This document shows positions 26,635-35,359 of a stretch of 64,000 bases of DNA, one piece after another. The translations under genes were made by a program, and so were the position numbers. The notes below the pieces were generated by a model. That model was not told the origin of the DNA. It saw only the letters and a program-made list of their open reading frames with translations, and did not search any database. The DNA is taken from positions 496,001-560,000 of the forward strand of contig CAVWPS010000002.1 of assembly GCA_963756975.1 (NCBI GenBank). Reading direction: 5' to 3'. Source of the DNA: CAVRQM01 sp963756975. Lineage in GTDB: Bacteria; Pseudomonadota; Alphaproteobacteria; Acetobacterales; Acetobacteraceae. Each line of letters starts with the position of its first letter. Position 1 is the first letter of the stretch.

Positions 26635-28923
26635 TTAGTCCGCGGTGGCCTGGGTCATGACGGCCGGGGCGCCGCCACGCGGCATGCCACCGGTCTCCAG
26701 ATGCCGGTTCTGCTGCATCCAGAGCTGCCGGTAGATCGAGCATCGCTCCAGCAGGACCACGTGCGGAGCCATGTCCACCACCGCACCGCGGTCGAGCACC
26801 AGGATCTGGTCGCAATCCGTCAGCGACGACAGGCGATGGGACACGATCACCATTGTCCGGTTGGCCGCGATCCGCTGCAGGTTCGCGTTGACCAAAGCCT
26901 CGCTCTCGGGGTCCAGCGCGCTGGTCGCCTCGTCGAGGATCAACAGCCTCGGATCGTGGATCAGCGCGCGCGCGATGGCGAGGCGCTGACGCTGACCGCC
27001 CGACAGGTTGGGCGAGCCTTCCTCGATCCACGTCTCGTAGCCGTTCGGCATGCGCTCGATGAACTCCTCGGCACCGGCCAGGCGGGCGGCCCGCACGGCG
27101 TCGCTGAGTGTCAAACCCGGGCGGCCGGCGATGATGTTCTCGCGGATCGTGCCGCGGAACAGGAAGTTCTCCTGCAGCACGACGCCGAACGACCGGCGCA
27201 TGTGGCCGAGGTTGATCTCGCGCATGTCGGTCGCGTCGAGCCGGACGAAGCCCTCGTAGTCGCGCGTGATGCCCTGCAGCAGCCGGGTCACGGTCGACTT
27301 GCCCGAACCGGACCGGCCGACGAGACCGAGCATCGTGCCGGCCGGAATGTCGAACGACACGCCGTCGAGGGCCTTCGTTTTCGTGTTCGGATAGCTGTAG
27401 TTGACGCTCTTGAACGACACCGCCCCGGCGATCTGCGGCCGCAACCCCGCTCCCGGGTTGAGGCTTTCGGGCGGGTTGTTCAGCACGCCGGCGACCAGGG
27501 CCACCGCGACGCGCACCTCCTGGAAATCCTCCATCACGCGCGCCAGGCCGGCCAGCGGCGACGCGACACGGCCGGACAGCATCATGAACGCCATCAGGCT
27601 GCCGGTATCGATCGCGTCCTTCGACCCAAGGGCGAGCGCCACGCCGATCAGCAGCACGCCACGGCTCATGAAGCCTTCGATCGGCGTGATGATCGTCTGC
27701 GGCCAGTTGGCCACCCGCATCGAGTCGAGCTTGCGCTGCGTGGAAAGCGCGGTCCGCTTGTCCCAGAGCTCGCGCTGCTGCGGCTCGAGCGCGAGCGACT
27801 TCACCGTGCGAATGCCGTGGATACTCTCGATCAGCACGCTGCTCTTTTGCGTCTCGGCCGCGATGTACAGCGAGATCGCGCGGCTCACCGGACCCAGGAA
27901 CGTCATGATCACGATCGCGATCAGGCCGCCGCAGATCACCGTCATCCAGGTCAGCAGCGGCTGCAGCAGGAACAGCACCGGCAGCAGCACGAACAGGCTG
28001 ATCATGTCGAGCATGACCTGCACCATTTTGCCGGTCAGGAAGTCGCGAACCTTGTTCACCTGCATCAGGTGATGGGTGATCACGCCGGCCTGCTCGCGCT
28101 CGAAGAAGTCGAGCGGCAAGCCGAGCAGGCGCTTGAAGACGTGCAAGCTCAGCTTCGCGTCGACGCGCGCGCCGACGACCGAAATCATCTCACGCCGCGA
28201 ATAACCGATGACGGTGTCGTACAGCAGCATGATGGCGATGAAGCCGGAGATCATGACCAGGGTGGAGACGCTGTGATGGGTCAGCACCTTGTCGATCACC
28301 GTCATGACGACGAGCGGCGGAAGGATCGTCAGGAAGCTCAGCACGACCGACGCGATCATCACGTCGCGGAGCGTCTTCTTCTCCATCATGACGATGCGCC
28401 CGAGCCAGCCGACCGTGAACGGCGCCGTATCGTCGGTCTGCTCGCGCTCGGATCGGACCAGCAGCGCCTCGCCGGCCCAGACCTGCGACAGGCGCAACTC
28501 GTCCACCGCGATCGGCGGCTCTCCGGACGGCGCGCGCGGGTCGCGCAGCCAGACCACGTTGCGGGCGGCATCGGAGGTGGCGAGGATCGCGGCGCTGCCG
28601 TCCGTGAGCAGCAGCACGATCGGCGACGCGCTCTCGACCTTCATCAGCTGGTTCCAGCGCAGCCGGACCGCCTTGGCCCACAGGCCGCCGTCCCGGATCC
28701 ACCGCACCAGCGTCACCGGCGTCGGGCTTTCGCCGCGCGGGTACCGCAGCAACTCGCGGTCGACCTCCATGTGATGGAAGCGGGCTACCTGGTCGATCGC
28801 GAGAAGGCGTGTCTCCAGCGCATAGGCGGCGGCATCCATCCCCACGGGGGCAGCCTCGTCGGAGCCCTCTGGCCGATCACCCTCTGGCCGATCACCCTCT
28901 CGCCGATCAATCGTCTCACTCAC
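26635..28923 (-). CDS. Type I secretion ABC transporter with inert C39-like domain
   Basis: A 762-residue exporter. Residues about 30-155 form a peptidase-C39-like domain, but I see no catalytic Cys; it opens ALETRLLAIDQVARFHH. This is the inactive docking version used for substrates with C-terminal RTX-type signals. Six membrane helices follow, then the ATPase with GRSGSGKST, LSGGQRQRLAIARAL and LLILDEATSALD. The chosen GTG has GGGAGG 10 bases upstream. A threefold 15-base repeat codes for the EGDRP repeats at its N-terminus. The HlyD partner is downstream; the secreted substrate is not in this window. Confidence 0.93.
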   Translation of the reverse strand: MSETIDRREGDRPEGDRPEGSDEAAPVGMDAAAYALETRLLAIDQVARFHHMEVDRELLRYPRGESPTPVTLVRWIRDGGLWAKAVRLRWNQLMKVESASPIVLLLTDGSAAILATSDAARNVVWLRDPRAPSGEPPIAVDELRLSQVWAGEALLVRSEREQTDDTAPFTVGWLGRIVMMEKKTLRDVMIASVVLSFLTILPPLVVMTVIDKVLTHHSVSTLVMISGFIAIMLLYDTVIGYSRREMISVVGARVDAKLSLHVFKRLLGLPLDFFEREQAGVITHHLMQVNKVRDFLTGKMVQVMLDMISLFVLLPVLFLLQPLLTWMTVICGGLIAIVIMTFLGPVSRAISLYIAAETQKSSVLIESIHGIRTVKSLALEPQQRELWDKRTALSTQRKLDSMRVANWPQTIITPIEGFMSRGVLLIGVALALGSKDAIDTGSLMAFMMLSGRVASPLAGLARVMEDFQEVRVAVALVAGVLNNPPESLNPGAGLRPQIAGAVSFKSVNYSYPNTKTKALDGVSFDIPAGTMLGLVGRSGSGKSTVTRLLQGITRDYEGFVRLDATDMREINLGHMRRSFGVVLQENFLFRGTIRENIIAGRPGLTLSDAVRAARLAGAEEFIERMPNGYETWIEEGSPNLSGGQRQRLAIARALIHDPRLLILDEATSALDPESEALVNANLQRIAANRTMVIVSHRLSSLTDCDQILVLDRGAVVDMAPHVVLLERCSIYRQLWMQQNRHLETGGMPRGGAPAVMTQATAD
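28865..28909. repeat. Threefold 15-bp tandem repeat inside the ABC exporter gene
   Basis: Three adjacent units of CCCTCTGGCCGATCA, the last with one change. They encode repeated Glu-Gly-Asp-Arg-Pro/Arg near the exporter N-terminus, outside any domain. The 15-bp unit keeps frame, so copy-number change would alter only linker length. Confidence 0.85.
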
Positions 28924-29079
28924 GATCCGCAATCCTCCCGCTGGCCGTCCGGTGACACTCGCCGCGAACGGATACACTCCGCTCCGGCCCGAATTTCTTC
29001 CCTAGAGGTGAAGCATCCGTAATGGTGCTCGCGTTTCGACGTCATACGTACGCCGCCGGTCTCATTTGATCGCCGCGTA

Positions 29080-29406
29080 TCATGGTGAGGCTAAAGTGGG
29101 AAGCAAATCCGCCGTGACTGGGCGGAACCGCGCCGCGCACAGGACATCGGCGGCGAGCATGGCTGCGATTGCGTCCGGAGTGGTTCCCGAAACGTAAACA
29201 CCTCTCAGGTCGCGACCATCGCGCGCCGCCGCCAGCCACATCGCGCCGAGTGTCCGCGACAATGGTCCGCGCGGCACGCAGCACGCGCAGCCGGACGCGA
29301 CATGCGGACCCGCCGCGACCTCGACGGTCTCCCAGCCATCCGGTGCCGCGAGCCCGGTTACCGCCGCCGCGACAGGCACGCGGCCTTCCTCAGCCATTGT
29401 AGACAT
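29080..29406 (-). CDS. Small CxCC protein resembling part of a CobW/G3E protein, divergent from metH unit
   Basis: 108 residues (MSTMAEEG...), with ATG 29397 as an alternative start. The centre has GCACCVPRGPLSRTL (Cys40, Cys42, Cys43), the C-x-C-C metal-binding motif of CobW/G3E metallochaperones followed by the usual R-x-x-L. Downstream DLRGVYVSGTTPDAIAAMLAAD mirrors the IETTG-x-ADP segment of those GTPases. No P-loop or other GTPase motif is present, so it would be a metal-binding remnant or stand-alone module. It is transcribed away from the ArsR-methyltransferase/metH operon, and the palindrome at 29404-29421 lies over its start. Homology to G3E is my inference. Confidence 0.65.
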   Translation of the reverse strand: MSTMAEEGRVPVAAAVTGLAAPDGWETVEVAAGPHVASGCACCVPRGPLSRTLGAMWLAAARDGRDLRGVYVSGTTPDAIAAMLAADVLCAARFRPVTADLLPTLASP

Positions 29407-29421
29407 AAAGATGTCTTTATG
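29404..29421. promoter_or_regulatory. 18-bp palindrome, candidate operator of the ArsR-type regulator
   Basis: CATAAAGATGTCTTTATG is a perfect inverted repeat (8-base arms, 2-base centre) in an AT-rich island of otherwise GC-rich DNA. It ends 13 bases before the regulator ATG and covers the start of the divergent CxCC gene. Its form fits an ArsR-family dimer site, and SahR-type SAM-cycle regulators are known to use similar palindromes. Binding here is inferred. Confidence 0.65.
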
Positions 29422-29434
29422 CGATGACGACGCC

Positions 29435-30412
29435 ATGGACGAACTCCTCACCGCCCTACGGGCTTGCGCCGAACCGACGCGGCTGCGGCTGCTCGCGCTG
29501 GCCGCGCGCGGCGCGTTCTGCGTGATGGATTTGGTGGCCATTCTCGGCCAATCCCAGCCCCGCCTGTCGCGCCACCTCCGGCTGCTCGACGAGGCCGGGC
29601 TGCTGGACCGCACGCGCGAGGGGGCGAACGTCTGGCTCGGCCTGCCCGCCGCCGGAACGCCCGCCGGCAGCCTGGTCCGCGACCTGCTGGCGCGCCTGCC
29701 GGGCGACGACCCGGTGCTGCTGGCCGATCGCCGCGCCGCCGCCCGCGTGCTGGCCGAGCGGGCGCGCGTCGCCACCGCCGCATTCCAGCGCGCCGGCTCC
29801 ACCTGGGACGAGGCCCGGGCACTCGGGCTCGACGCGGTCGCCATCGAGGCGGCGCTACTCGACGCGCTGCCCGCGAACGTCGGCCGGCTGCTCGACATCG
29901 GCACCGGCACCGGCCGCCTGCTCGAACTCCTCGCCCGCCGGGCCGCGAGTGCGGTCGGCGTCGACGCGAGCCGGGCAATGCTGGCGCTGGCCCGCGGACG
30001 GCTCGCGTCGCTCGGTGATGGCGACGGCGAGGTCGGCGTGCGGCAAGGCGACATGTACCGGCTGCCGTTCGCGGATGCGGCCTTCGACGTCGCCATCATG
30101 CACATGCTCCTCCATCACGCCGACGATCCGGCCGCCGCCGTGGCCGAGGCCGCGCGCGTCCTGGTCCCCGGCGGAACTCTTGTCGTCATCGATCTGGCAC
30201 CACATTCGGGCGGGAACATGACCGGCCACCTCGCCCATCGCCACGCCGGCTTCTCCGACGCCACGATCGCCAGCCTGTTCGCCGCCGCCGGGCTGCGACG
30301 GCCGGAAACCACGACCATCGCCGGCCCGATCGACGTTCGCGTCTGGGCCACGCAGACCTCCCGGCCCAACTCCGCCTCGCGTGAACAGACCTTCGCACTG
30401 GAAACCCGATGA
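29435..30412 (+). CDS. ArsR-family regulator fused to SAM-dependent methyltransferase (SahR-like)
   Basis: 325 residues. Residues 1-about 80 are an ArsR winged helix (ELLTALRACAEPTRLRLLALAARGAFCVMDLVAILGQSQPRLSRHLRLLDEAGLL). Residues about 140-245 are a class I methyltransferase fold with LLDIGTGTGRLLELLA and VGVDASRAML. Fusions of this form beside methionine-synthesis genes are thought to sense SAM or S-adenosylhomocysteine and repress the SAM cycle. The start is ATG 29435, after the palindrome; an upstream ATG at 29411 would lie inside the operator. Its stop overlaps the metH ATG (ATGA), giving tight coupling. The usual metF neighbour is absent. Confidence 0.88.
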   Translation: MDELLTALRACAEPTRLRLLALAARGAFCVMDLVAILGQSQPRLSRHLRLLDEAGLLDRTREGANVWLGLPAAGTPAGSLVRDLLARLPGDDPVLLADRRAAARVLAERARVATAAFQRAGSTWDEARALGLDAVAIEAALLDALPANVGRLLDIGTGTGRLLELLARRAASAVGVDASRAMLALARGRLASLGDGDGEVGVRQGDMYRLPFADAAFDVAIMHMLLHHADDPAAAVAEAARVLVPGGTLVVIDLAPHSGGNMTGHLAHRHAGFSDATIASLFAAAGLRRPETTTIAGPIDVRVWATQTSRPNSASREQTFALETR

Positions 30413-33400
30413 CCCGCCCCACCCTGCTCGATGCGCTGCGCGACCGCGTGCTGTTGTGCGACGGCGGCATGGGCAGCCGCGTCCAGGCGCTGACGCTCGA
30501 TGTGAAGGCCGATTACTGGGACCGCGAGAACTGCACCGAGGTGCTGAACCTGTCCCGCCCCGACATGGTCCGCGACATCCATCGCGGCTACTTCGCGGCC
30601 GGTGCCGACATGGTCGAGACCAACAGCTTCGGCGGCAGCCCGATCACCCTCGCGGAATTCGACCTCGAGGACCGCACGCACGAGATCAACCGCATCGCCG
30701 GCGAACTCGCCCGCGAAGCCGCCGACAGCTTTGCGGATGGGCGGCATCGCTACGTGCTGGGCTCGATCGGCCCGGGCACGAAACTCCCGTCGCTCGGCAA
30801 CATCGCCTACGACCCGCTGGAAGCCGCCCTGTTCGCGCAATCCGCCGGCCTGATCGCGGGCGGGGTCGACGCGATCCTGATCGAGACGTGCCAGGACACG
30901 TTGCAGATCAAGGCCGCCGTCAACGGGGCCAAACGCGCCCGCGCCGCCGCCGGCACGCAGACCCCGATCTTCGTCCAGGTCACGGTCGAGACCACCGGCA
31001 CGCTGCTGGTCGGCCCCGACATCGCCGCCGCCGCCACGGTGATCCGCGCGCTGGACGTGCCGCTGATGGGCCTGAACTGCGCCACGGGGCCACAGGAGAT
31101 GGCCGAGCACGTCCGCTGGATCGCCCAGAACTGGCCCGGCCTGATCTCGGTCCAGCCCAACGCGGGCCTGCCCGAACTGGTCGACGGCCAGACCCACTAC
31201 CCGCTGGGTGCGTCCGAAATGGCGAGCTGGGTCGAGCGGTTCGTGGCCGAGGACGGGGTCAACCTGATCGGCGGCTGCTGCGGCACCTCGATCGAGCACA
31301 TCTCCGCACTCGACCAGATGCTGCGTAAGCGCGGCGAATACCGGCCGGCCCCGGTGGTCCGAACCGTGCACTGGGTGCCGGCGGTGGCGAGCCTGTACCA
31401 GCAGGTGCCGTTGCGGCAGGAGAACAGCTACTTCTCCATCGGCGAGCGCTGCAACGCGAACGGCAGCCGCAAATGGCGCGAGCTGCAGGAGCGTCACGAC
31501 TGGGACGCGGCGGTCGCGATGGGCCGCGAGCAGGTCGCCGAGGGATCGAACAGCCTCGACGTCTGCACCGCCTTCGTCGGGCGCGACGAAGTGGCCGAAA
31601 TGGACGCGGTGATCCGCCGCTTCACCAGCTCGGTGAACAGCCCGCTGGTGGTCGACAGCACCGAGCTGATCGTCCTCGAAAGTGCGCTGAAACTGCACGG
31701 CGGCCGGCCGATCCTGAACTCGATCAACTTCGAGGACGGCGATGCCCCGGCCGAGGCCCGCATGCGCCTCGCACGCACGCACGGGGCCGCGGTGATCGCG
31801 CTCACCATCGACGAGGAGGGCATGGCCAAGACGCCGGAGCGCAAGCTCGCGGTCGCCGAACGCCTGGTCGCCTTCGCCTGCGACACCCACGGCCTGTCGC
31901 AGGGCGACCTGCTGATCGACCCGCTGACGTTCACGGTCGCGACCGGCAGCGAGGACGACCGCAAGCTCGGCCAATGGACGCTGGAAGGCATCGCCGCGAT
32001 CCGCGCGCGCTTCCCCGACGTGCAGATCATCCTCGGCCTGTCCAACATCAGCTTCGGCCTGAACCCGGCCGCCCGTGCCGTGGTGAACTCGGTGTTCCTC
32101 GACCACGCCGTCCGCGCCGGCATGACCGGTGCGATCGTGCATGTCAGCAAGATCAAGCCGCTGCACCTGATCCCGGCTGAAGAAGTGAAGATCGCCGAAG
32201 ACCTGATCTACGACCGCCGGCGCGAGGATTACGACCCGCTGCAGGCGCTGCTCGCCCTGTTCGCCGACCGCAAGCTCGCCGATACCGGCAAGAAGCAGCG
32301 CGCGGAGACGATCGAGGGGCGGCTGAAAGACCGGATCGTCGACGGCGACCGCAAGGGGCTGAACGAGGAACTCGACGAGGCGCTGGCCACCATCCCGCCG
32401 CTGTCGATCATCAACGACGTACTGCTCGACGGCATGAAGGTCGTCGGCGAGCTGTTCGGGTCCGGCAAGATGCAGCTTCCGTTCGTGCTGCAATCGGCCG
32501 AGACGATGAAGGCCGCCGTGGCGCACCTGGAACCGCACATGGAGCGCATCGCGGGGCAGGAGAAAGGCACGATCGTGCTCGCCACCGTGAAGGGCGACGT
32601 GCACGACATCGGCAAGAACCTCGTCGACATCATCCTGACCAACAACGGCTACCGGGTGGTCAACCTCGGCATCAAGGTCCCGCTCGCCGACATGATCGCG
32701 GCCGCCAAGACGAACCATGCGCACGCGATCGGCATGTCCGGGCTGCTGGTGAAGTCGACCGTGGTGATGCGCGAGAACCTCGAGGAGATGAGCCGCCAAG
32801 GGCTCGACATCCCGGTGATGCTCGGCGGTGCGGCGCTCACCCGCAACTACGTCGAGGACGATTGCGTCGCGGCCTACGCCAGCGGCCGTGTCGCCTATGC
32901 GCGCGACGCGTTCGACGGCCTGCATTTGATGGACCGTGTCACCGGCAACGGCTTCGACGACTACCTCGCGGCATTGCAGGCCAAGCGCGTCGGCAAGGCG
33001 CGCAACACGCAACGCTCGCTCGGCCAGGCGAGTGCCGCCGCCTTCAAGCCGGTCGACATCGTGGCCACCCAGGCGCGCCGCCGCCGCATCACCGAGAGCG
33101 TGCCGGTGATCGAGCCGCCGTTCTGGGGTCCGCGCATGATCGAGAGCGACCCGCGCGCGATCGTGCCGTTCATCAACGAGCGCAGCCTGTATCAATTCCA
33201 GTGGGGCTTCAAAAAGCAGGGCCGCACGCTCGACGACTTCCTCGGCTGGGCGAAGCAGGAGCTGCGGCCGGTGATGAAGCGGATGCTCGCGATCACCGAG
33301 GCGGAAAACATCCTGCGGCCGCAAGCGATCTACGGGTATTGGAAAGCCGCCGGGCAGGGCAACGACCTGATCCTGTTCGACCAGGACGGCACGACCGAAC

Positions 33401-33894
33401 TGTGCCGCTTCGCGCTGCCCCGCCAGCCGCGCGAGGACGGCGAGTGCATCGCCGATTTCGTCCGCGACGTGGACGATGCCGAGCGCGACGTGATCGGGCT
33501 GCAGATCGTGACCGTCGGCCAGAAAGCCAGCGACACGGCGCGCGCGTGGTTCGACGACAACCGGTATCAGGATTACCTGTACCTGCACGGCCTGTCGGTC
33601 GAGATGGCCGAAGCGATGGCCGAATACACGCACAAGCGCATCCGCGCCGAACTCGGCCACGCGAACGAGGATTCGCGCGACCTGGAGGCGATGCTGGCGC
33701 AGGCCTATCGCGGCAGCCGCTACTCGTTCGGCTACCCCGCCTGCCCGAATATCGAGGATCAGGCGCCGCTGCTGAAACTGCTGGACGCGGACCGGATCGG
33801 CGTCTCGATCTCGGACGAGTGGCAGTTGCACCCGGAGCAGTCGACGAGTGCGATCGTCATCCTGAACCCGAAGGCGAAATATTTTTCGGTCTGA
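30409..33894 (+). CDS. metH: Cobalamin-dependent methionine synthase
   Basis: A 1161-residue cytoplasmic enzyme that moves a methyl group from methyltetrahydrofolate via cobalamin to homocysteine. All modules are present: homocysteine domain with zinc ligands Cys224, Cys290 and Cys291 (GLNC, GGCC); pterin-binding domain starting near FSIGERCNANGS; cobalamin cap and binding domain with D730-x-H732-x-x-G735; and a C-terminal SAM reactivation domain with RYSFGYPACP. Length is slightly below the 1227 of E. coli but complete. It is coupled to the ArsR-methyltransferase gene and is followed 8 bases later by a palindromic repeat. A cobalamin adenosyltransferase is encoded elsewhere in the window. 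Confidence 0.97.
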   Translation: MTRPTLLDALRDRVLLCDGGMGSRVQALTLDVKADYWDRENCTEVLNLSRPDMVRDIHRGYFAAGADMVETNSFGGSPITLAEFDLEDRTHEINRIAGELAREAADSFADGRHRYVLGSIGPGTKLPSLGNIAYDPLEAALFAQSAGLIAGGVDAILIETCQDTLQIKAAVNGAKRARAAAGTQTPIFVQVTVETTGTLLVGPDIAAAATVIRALDVPLMGLNCATGPQEMAEHVRWIAQNWPGLISVQPNAGLPELVDGQTHYPLGASEMASWVERFVAEDGVNLIGGCCGTSIEHISALDQMLRKRGEYRPAPVVRTVHWVPAVASLYQQVPLRQENSYFSIGERCNANGSRKWRELQERHDWDAAVAMGREQVAEGSNSLDVCTAFVGRDEVAEMDAVIRRFTSSVNSPLVVDSTELIVLESALKLHGGRPILNSINFEDGDAPAEARMRLARTHGAAVIALTIDEEGMAKTPERKLAVAERLVAFACDTHGLSQGDLLIDPLTFTVATGSEDDRKLGQWTLEGIAAIRARFPDVQIILGLSNISFGLNPAARAVVNSVFLDHAVRAGMTGAIVHVSKIKPLHLIPAEEVKIAEDLIYDRRREDYDPLQALLALFADRKLADTGKKQRAETIEGRLKDRIVDGDRKGLNEELDEALATIPPLSIINDVLLDGMKVVGELFGSGKMQLPFVLQSAETMKAAVAHLEPHMERIAGQEKGTIVLATVKGDVHDIGKNLVDIILTNNGYRVVNLGIKVPLADMIAAAKTNHAHAIGMSGLLVKSTVVMRENLEEMSRQGLDIPVMLGGAALTRNYVEDDCVAAYASGRVAYARDAFDGLHLMDRVTGNGFDDYLAALQAKRVGKARNTQRSLGQASAAAFKPVDIVATQARRRRITESVPVIEPPFWGPRMIESDPRAIVPFINERSLYQFQWGFKKQGRTLDDFLGWAKQELRPVMKRMLAITEAENILRPQAIYGYWKAAGQGNDLILFDQDGTTELCRFALPRQPREDGECIADFVRDVDDAERDVIGLQIVTVGQKASDTARAWFDDNRYQDYLYLHGLSVEMAEAMAEYTHKRIRAELGHANEDSRDLEAMLAQAYRGSRYSFGYPACPNIEDQAPLLKLLDADRIGVSISDEWQLHPEQSTSAIVILNPKAKYFSV

Positions 33895-33902
33895 CGCAAG
33901 CG

Positions 33903-33983
33903 CCCCTCACCCCGGCCCTCTCCCAAGGGAGAGGGAGAGCACTTCTCCCTCTCCCGGCTTATGGGAGAGGGCCGGGGTGAGGG
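33903..33983. repeat. Intergenic GC-rich palindromic repeat, copy 2
   Basis: The longest copy: CCCTCACCCCGGCCCTCTCCC, an inner GGGAGAGGGAGAG and TCTCCCTCTCCC pair, then GGGAGAGGGCCGGGGTGAGGG closing the outer stem. It begins 8 bases past the metH stop and could fold into one long branched hairpin. Confidence 0.85.
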
Positions 33984-34060
33984 TCCACGATTGCCGAGCA
34001 AGCCCCGAGACGCGTAACCCGCCCGCGTACGCCAAAACACTCCCACCAAGGGAGACCGCC

Positions 34061-35114
34061 ATGACCCCAGACCCCGTCCGACTCGCCGCCATCCGGGCGC
34101 GGGACGCCAGCGCCGACGGCAAGTTCGTCTACGCCGTCACCACGACGGGCGTGTACCTGTCGCCCCTCCTGCGCCGCCCGCCCGGCCCGCGCCGAGAACG
34201 TCCGCTTCTTCGCGGCGAACGAAGACGCCGAGCGGGCAAACTTCCGCCCCTGCAAGCGCTGCCGCCCGGACCTGCCGCCGAAGGCCGAACGCGAGGCCGC
34301 CATCGTCGCCGATGCGTGCCGCCGGATCGAGGCCGCCGAGGAGCCGCCCACGCTCGCCGACCTCGCGGCCGAGGCGAAGCTCAGCCCGTTCCACTTCCAC
34401 CGCCTGTTCCGCCGCATCGCCGGGGTGACGCCAAAGGCCTACGCCGACGCGAGCCGCGCCCGCCGCGTCACCGACGGCCTTCGCGCCGGGGCCAGCGTCA
34501 CGTCGGCCCTGTTCGATGCCGGCTACAACTCCGCCGGGCGGTTCTACGACGCGGCCGGCGACATGCTCGGCATGAAGCCGGCCGTGTTCCGCGCCGGCGG
34601 ACCGGGCGAGGTCATTCGTCACGCCACCGGCCACAGCACGCTGGGCCTCGTCCTGGTCGCCGCGACCGCGCGCGGCGTATGCGCGATCCTGCTCGGCGAT
34701 ACCGAGGCCGACCTGCTGACGGATCTGTCCTCGCGCTTTCCTCGCGCGACGCTGCAAGCCCCCGACCCCGGGTTGACCGAAATGCTTGGCGACGTGATCG
34801 CCCACGTCGACGGCACAGCCTCTCACGATCTGCCGCTGGACATTCAAGGCACCGCATTCCAGCGCCGCGTCTGGGAAATCCTGCGCACCATCCCGGCCGG
34901 CGAGACGATCAGCTACGCGGCGGTCGCGAACCGGCTCGGCCAGCCCACCGCCGCGCGCGCGGTCGCGGGCGCCTGTGCCGCGAATCCGCTCGCCGTGGTC
35001 GTTCCGTGCCACCGCGTCGTCGCGGCCGGTGGCGGGCTCGCCGGCTATCGCTGGGGCCTCCCGCGCAAGCGCAAGCTGCTCGCGCGGGAGGCTTCCGTCA
35101 GGGAGCCGGCTTAG
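34061..35114 (+). pseudogene. ada: Ada methylated-DNA repair protein and regulator, apparent frameshift at the sensor Cys
   Basis: Start ATG 34061 has AAGGGAG upstream. The product opens with DGKFVYAVTTTGVY, and the next codon should be the methyl-accepting zinc Cys33 of the YCRPSC motif. An extra C at about 34157 shifts the frame exactly there. One base on, the rest is intact: RPSCAARPARAENVRFF, RPCKRCRPD, the AraC-type domain (LSPFHFHRLFRRIAGVTPKAY) and the methyltransferase domain with GTAFQRRVWEILRTIPAGET and VPCHRVV. About 350 residues when joined, the normal Ada length. It repairs O6-alkylguanine and, when methylated, activates its own regulon. A sequencing insertion is more likely than mutation. 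Confidence 0.8.
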
Positions 35115-35355
35115 CCGACGCCATCAGCTTGTCGGCGTGGTCGATCGCCTCCTTGCACTCGTCGTCGTCGGCCTCGCCGGCCTCCTTCAACGCGCGCGTG
35201 ATGTCGAACTCGACCAGCTTGCGAACCTGCGGATTGGCGACCGTCTGCGACGACGCCTTCAGCCGCGTGATGTCGGACGTGCAATCCGCCCGGGCCACGC
35301 CGGCCGCGAGCACGACCGCGACCGCCGCACCGGCGATGATGGTGGCGATGTTCAT
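35098..35355 (-). CDS. Small exported protein, unknown function
   Basis: 85 residues starting at ATG 35355 (GGGAGAG 7 bases upstream), with a clear signal peptide MNIATIIAGAAVAVVLAAGVARA. The mature part is helical and acidic with two Cys (CTSDITRLKASSQ, DDECKEAIDHADKLM), possibly one disulfide. No family recognised. It begins 4 bases after the stop of the YncE/phosphoesterase gene on the same strand, so the two are likely co-transcribed. It overlaps the end of ada by 17 bases tail to tail. Confidence 0.75.
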   Translation of the reverse strand: MNIATIIAGAAVAVVLAAGVARADCTSDITRLKASSQTVANPQVRKLVEFDITRALKEAGEADDDECKEAIDHADKLMASAKPAP

Positions 35356-35359
35356 CCGA

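Noticed and set aside
30115..33831. A 1238-residue open frame antisense to metH
   Set aside because: It mirrors metH codons; the Arg/Leu/Asp-rich product has no family features and metH is certain. High GC keeps antisense frames open.
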